Shown here: piece by piece, positions 12,771 through 13,279 of the stretch
Numbering within the stretch: position 1 is the stretch's first letter
Layout of the letters: every line of letters begins with the position of its first letter
Assembly: GCA_007120745.1 (NCBI GenBank)
Contig: SKNC01000093.1
Coordinates: forward strand, 1 to 13,279
Source: Bacillota bacterium
GTDB lineage: Bacteria; Bacillota; Dethiobacteria; SKNC01
Direction: 5' to 3'
Length of the DNA stretch: 13,279 nt
Notes under the pieces: model-generated
The model's database searches: none
Seen by the model: the letters and a program-made list of their open reading frames with translations, nothing else
Told to the model about the DNA's origin: nothing
Translations under genes and position numbers: made by a program

Positions 12771-12789
12771 CTATTTACCTGCTTTAAGC

Positions 12790-12805
12790 TGAAACTATAG
12801 TAACA
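12790..12805. promoter_or_regulatory. Imperfect dyad TGAAAC-N4-GTAACA, candidate operator
   Basis: It has the same 16-bp geometry as 12663-12678, matching 10 of the 12 arm positions, with one full GTAACA half-site. Confidence 0.35.
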
Positions 12806-12828
12806 TGACAGGCCCTCTTTTTTTCATC

Positions 12829-12842
12829 TTGATTGTGATTAA
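12829..12842. promoter_or_regulatory. FNR-like box TTGAT-N4-ATTAA
   Basis: TTGATTGTGATTAA differs at one base from the FNR consensus TTGAT-N4-ATCAA. It lies just upstream of the hydrogenase promoter candidate; its centre is about 53 bases before the predicted start, not the classical 41.5. This is consistent with CRP/FNR-family control under anaerobic conditions, but is a single short match in AT-rich DNA. Confidence 0.35.
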
Positions 12843-12853
12843 TTTAACAAAAC

Positions 12854-12882
12854 TTGTGATATATTTAACATGTTAACATAAT
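12854..12882 (+). promoter_or_regulatory. Candidate promoter of the [NiFe]-hydrogenase operon with operator in the spacer
   Basis: TTGTGA (12854-12859), 17 bases, CATAAT (12877-12882). The predicted start near 12889 gives a leader of about 135 bases. The perfect palindrome TTAACATGTTAA (12865-12876) fills the spacer, and TGTTA-N3-TAACA (12904-12916) lies about 15-27 bases downstream of the start. Both are typical repressor positions. Confidence 0.45.
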
Positions 12883-13023
12883 AAAGCAAACTTGTAAATA
12901 TTATGTTATTTTAACACTTTAAATTCGAAAGGCTCGTTTCACAAATAATTCATCAGGGAGGTGTTAACCGGACAAAAAATTCTGCAAAACACGTAATCTT
13001 AATACACTAAAAGGAGGCGAAAA

Positions 13024-13279
13024 ATGATGTCCAAGGAAGTCACAGAATATCCTGTGGTCTGGCTGCAGGCCGCAGCATGTACCGGCTGTTCTATATCCCT
13101 CCTCAACACCGCCAGCCCTACCATCAAAAACATTCTGATCGATGAACTTATTCCCGGAAAACATGTCAGCTTACGGGTTCATCCCAACGTGATGGGCGGC
13201 TCCGGTGAACAGGTGATAGAGCTGCTGGAAAAGACTGCGCAGGAAAAAGGAAAGTATATCCTGGTGGTTGAAGGGGCCG
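13024..13279 (+). CDS. [NiFe]-hydrogenase small subunit (5' part, cut by window edge)
   Basis: The 85 visible codons begin MMSKEVTEYPVVWLQAAACTGCSISLLN. The V-V-W-L-Q-x3-C-T-G-C motif (C19 and C22) provides the first two ligands of the proximal 4Fe-4S cluster, and LRVHPNVMGGSGEQVIELLE and YILVVEGA follow as in NiFe small subunits. AAGGAGG (13011-13017) lies six bases before ATG 13024; ATG 13027 is an equal alternative. Only about ten residues precede the core fold and there is no twin-arginine signal, so the mature enzyme may stay in the cytoplasm, unlike typical membrane-bound uptake hydrogenases. The large subunit is expected downstream, beyond the window. The divergent hyp operon supplies its maturation. 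The hydrogenase group cannot be fixed from this fragment. Confidence 0.92.
   Translation, partial: MMSKEVTEYPVVWLQAAACTGCSISLLNTASPTIKNILIDELIPGKHVSLRVHPNVMGGSGEQVIELLEKTAQEKGKYILVVEGA

Larger units (their letters stand above)
12420..13023. other. AT-rich divergent intergenic region between hypA and the hydrogenase small subunit
   Basis: These 604 bases have no credible protein gene on either strand and are visibly more AT-rich than the flanking coding DNA. They contain promoter candidates in both directions, an FNR-like box, multiple TGTTA/TAACA dyads, and interleaved inverted repeats at 12570-12622, each listed separately. A 604-base spacer is long for two divergent promoters. It suggests several regulator sites, a small RNA, or a remnant of a lost gene. 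Confidence 0.75.

Noticed and set aside
12961..12996. Eleven-residue frame with GTG start before the hydrogenase gene
   Set aside because: The GGGAG motif directly abuts the GTG with no spacing, and nothing else supports translation.
12964..13164. Minus-strand open frame of 66 codons at the right end
   Set aside because: It is antisense to the hydrogenase small subunit, whose CTGC motif and ribosome site are clear.

Overview
The window looks like chromosome of an anaerobic, endospore-forming member of the Firmicutes (Clostridia in the broad sense). The evidence is a T-box leader, a ytxC-type sporulation gene next to a threonine T-box, strong Shine-Dalgarno sites, frequent TTG and GTG starts, a tRNA with encoded CCA, and a complete [NiFe]-hydrogenase maturation operon. 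I cannot name the genus or species from sequence alone. No insertion sequence, prophage or CRISPR array is visible.

Left part (1-2165, all minus strand). In order of transcription: tRNA-Val(GAC) with its own promoter and terminator; ytxC (starting at an internal TTG); a terminator; a short DUF445 membrane protein; then a consensus sigma-A promoter and a T-box leader with Thr specifier ACC. The T-box runs off the left edge and almost certainly controls thrS, the known neighbour of ytxC.

Middle part (2280-6540, plus strand). A lone Gfo/Idh/MocA oxidoreductase ends in a 14-bp perfect hairpin terminator. A cell-division/envelope operon follows: ftsE, ftsX, and a secreted protein that joins an EnvC/PcsB/CwlO-like coiled coil to a complete DUF3048 (YerB-like) domain. 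In known FtsEX systems the third partner carries a peptidoglycan hydrolase domain. Here DUF3048 takes that place, which is the most interesting observation in the window. A bidirectional hairpin terminator closes this operon and also the converging hyp operon.

Right part (6622-13279). hypA-hypB-hypF-hypC-hypD-hypE lie head to tail on the minus strand, with short gaps or overlaps. They make the Fe(CN)2CO group (HypC, D, E, F) and insert nickel (HypA, B) for [NiFe]-hydrogenase. A 604-base, very AT-rich divergent intergenic region separates hypA from the start of a [NiFe]-hydrogenase small-subunit gene on the plus strand, cut by the right edge. The spacer holds a promoter candidate for each direction, an FNR-like box, several dyads built on TGTTA/TAACA half-sites (one between the -35 and -10 of the hydrogenase promoter), and an interleaved pair of inverted repeats that could form a pseudoknot. 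The layout suggests joint control of hydrogenase structural and maturation genes by a redox- or oxygen-responsive regulator.
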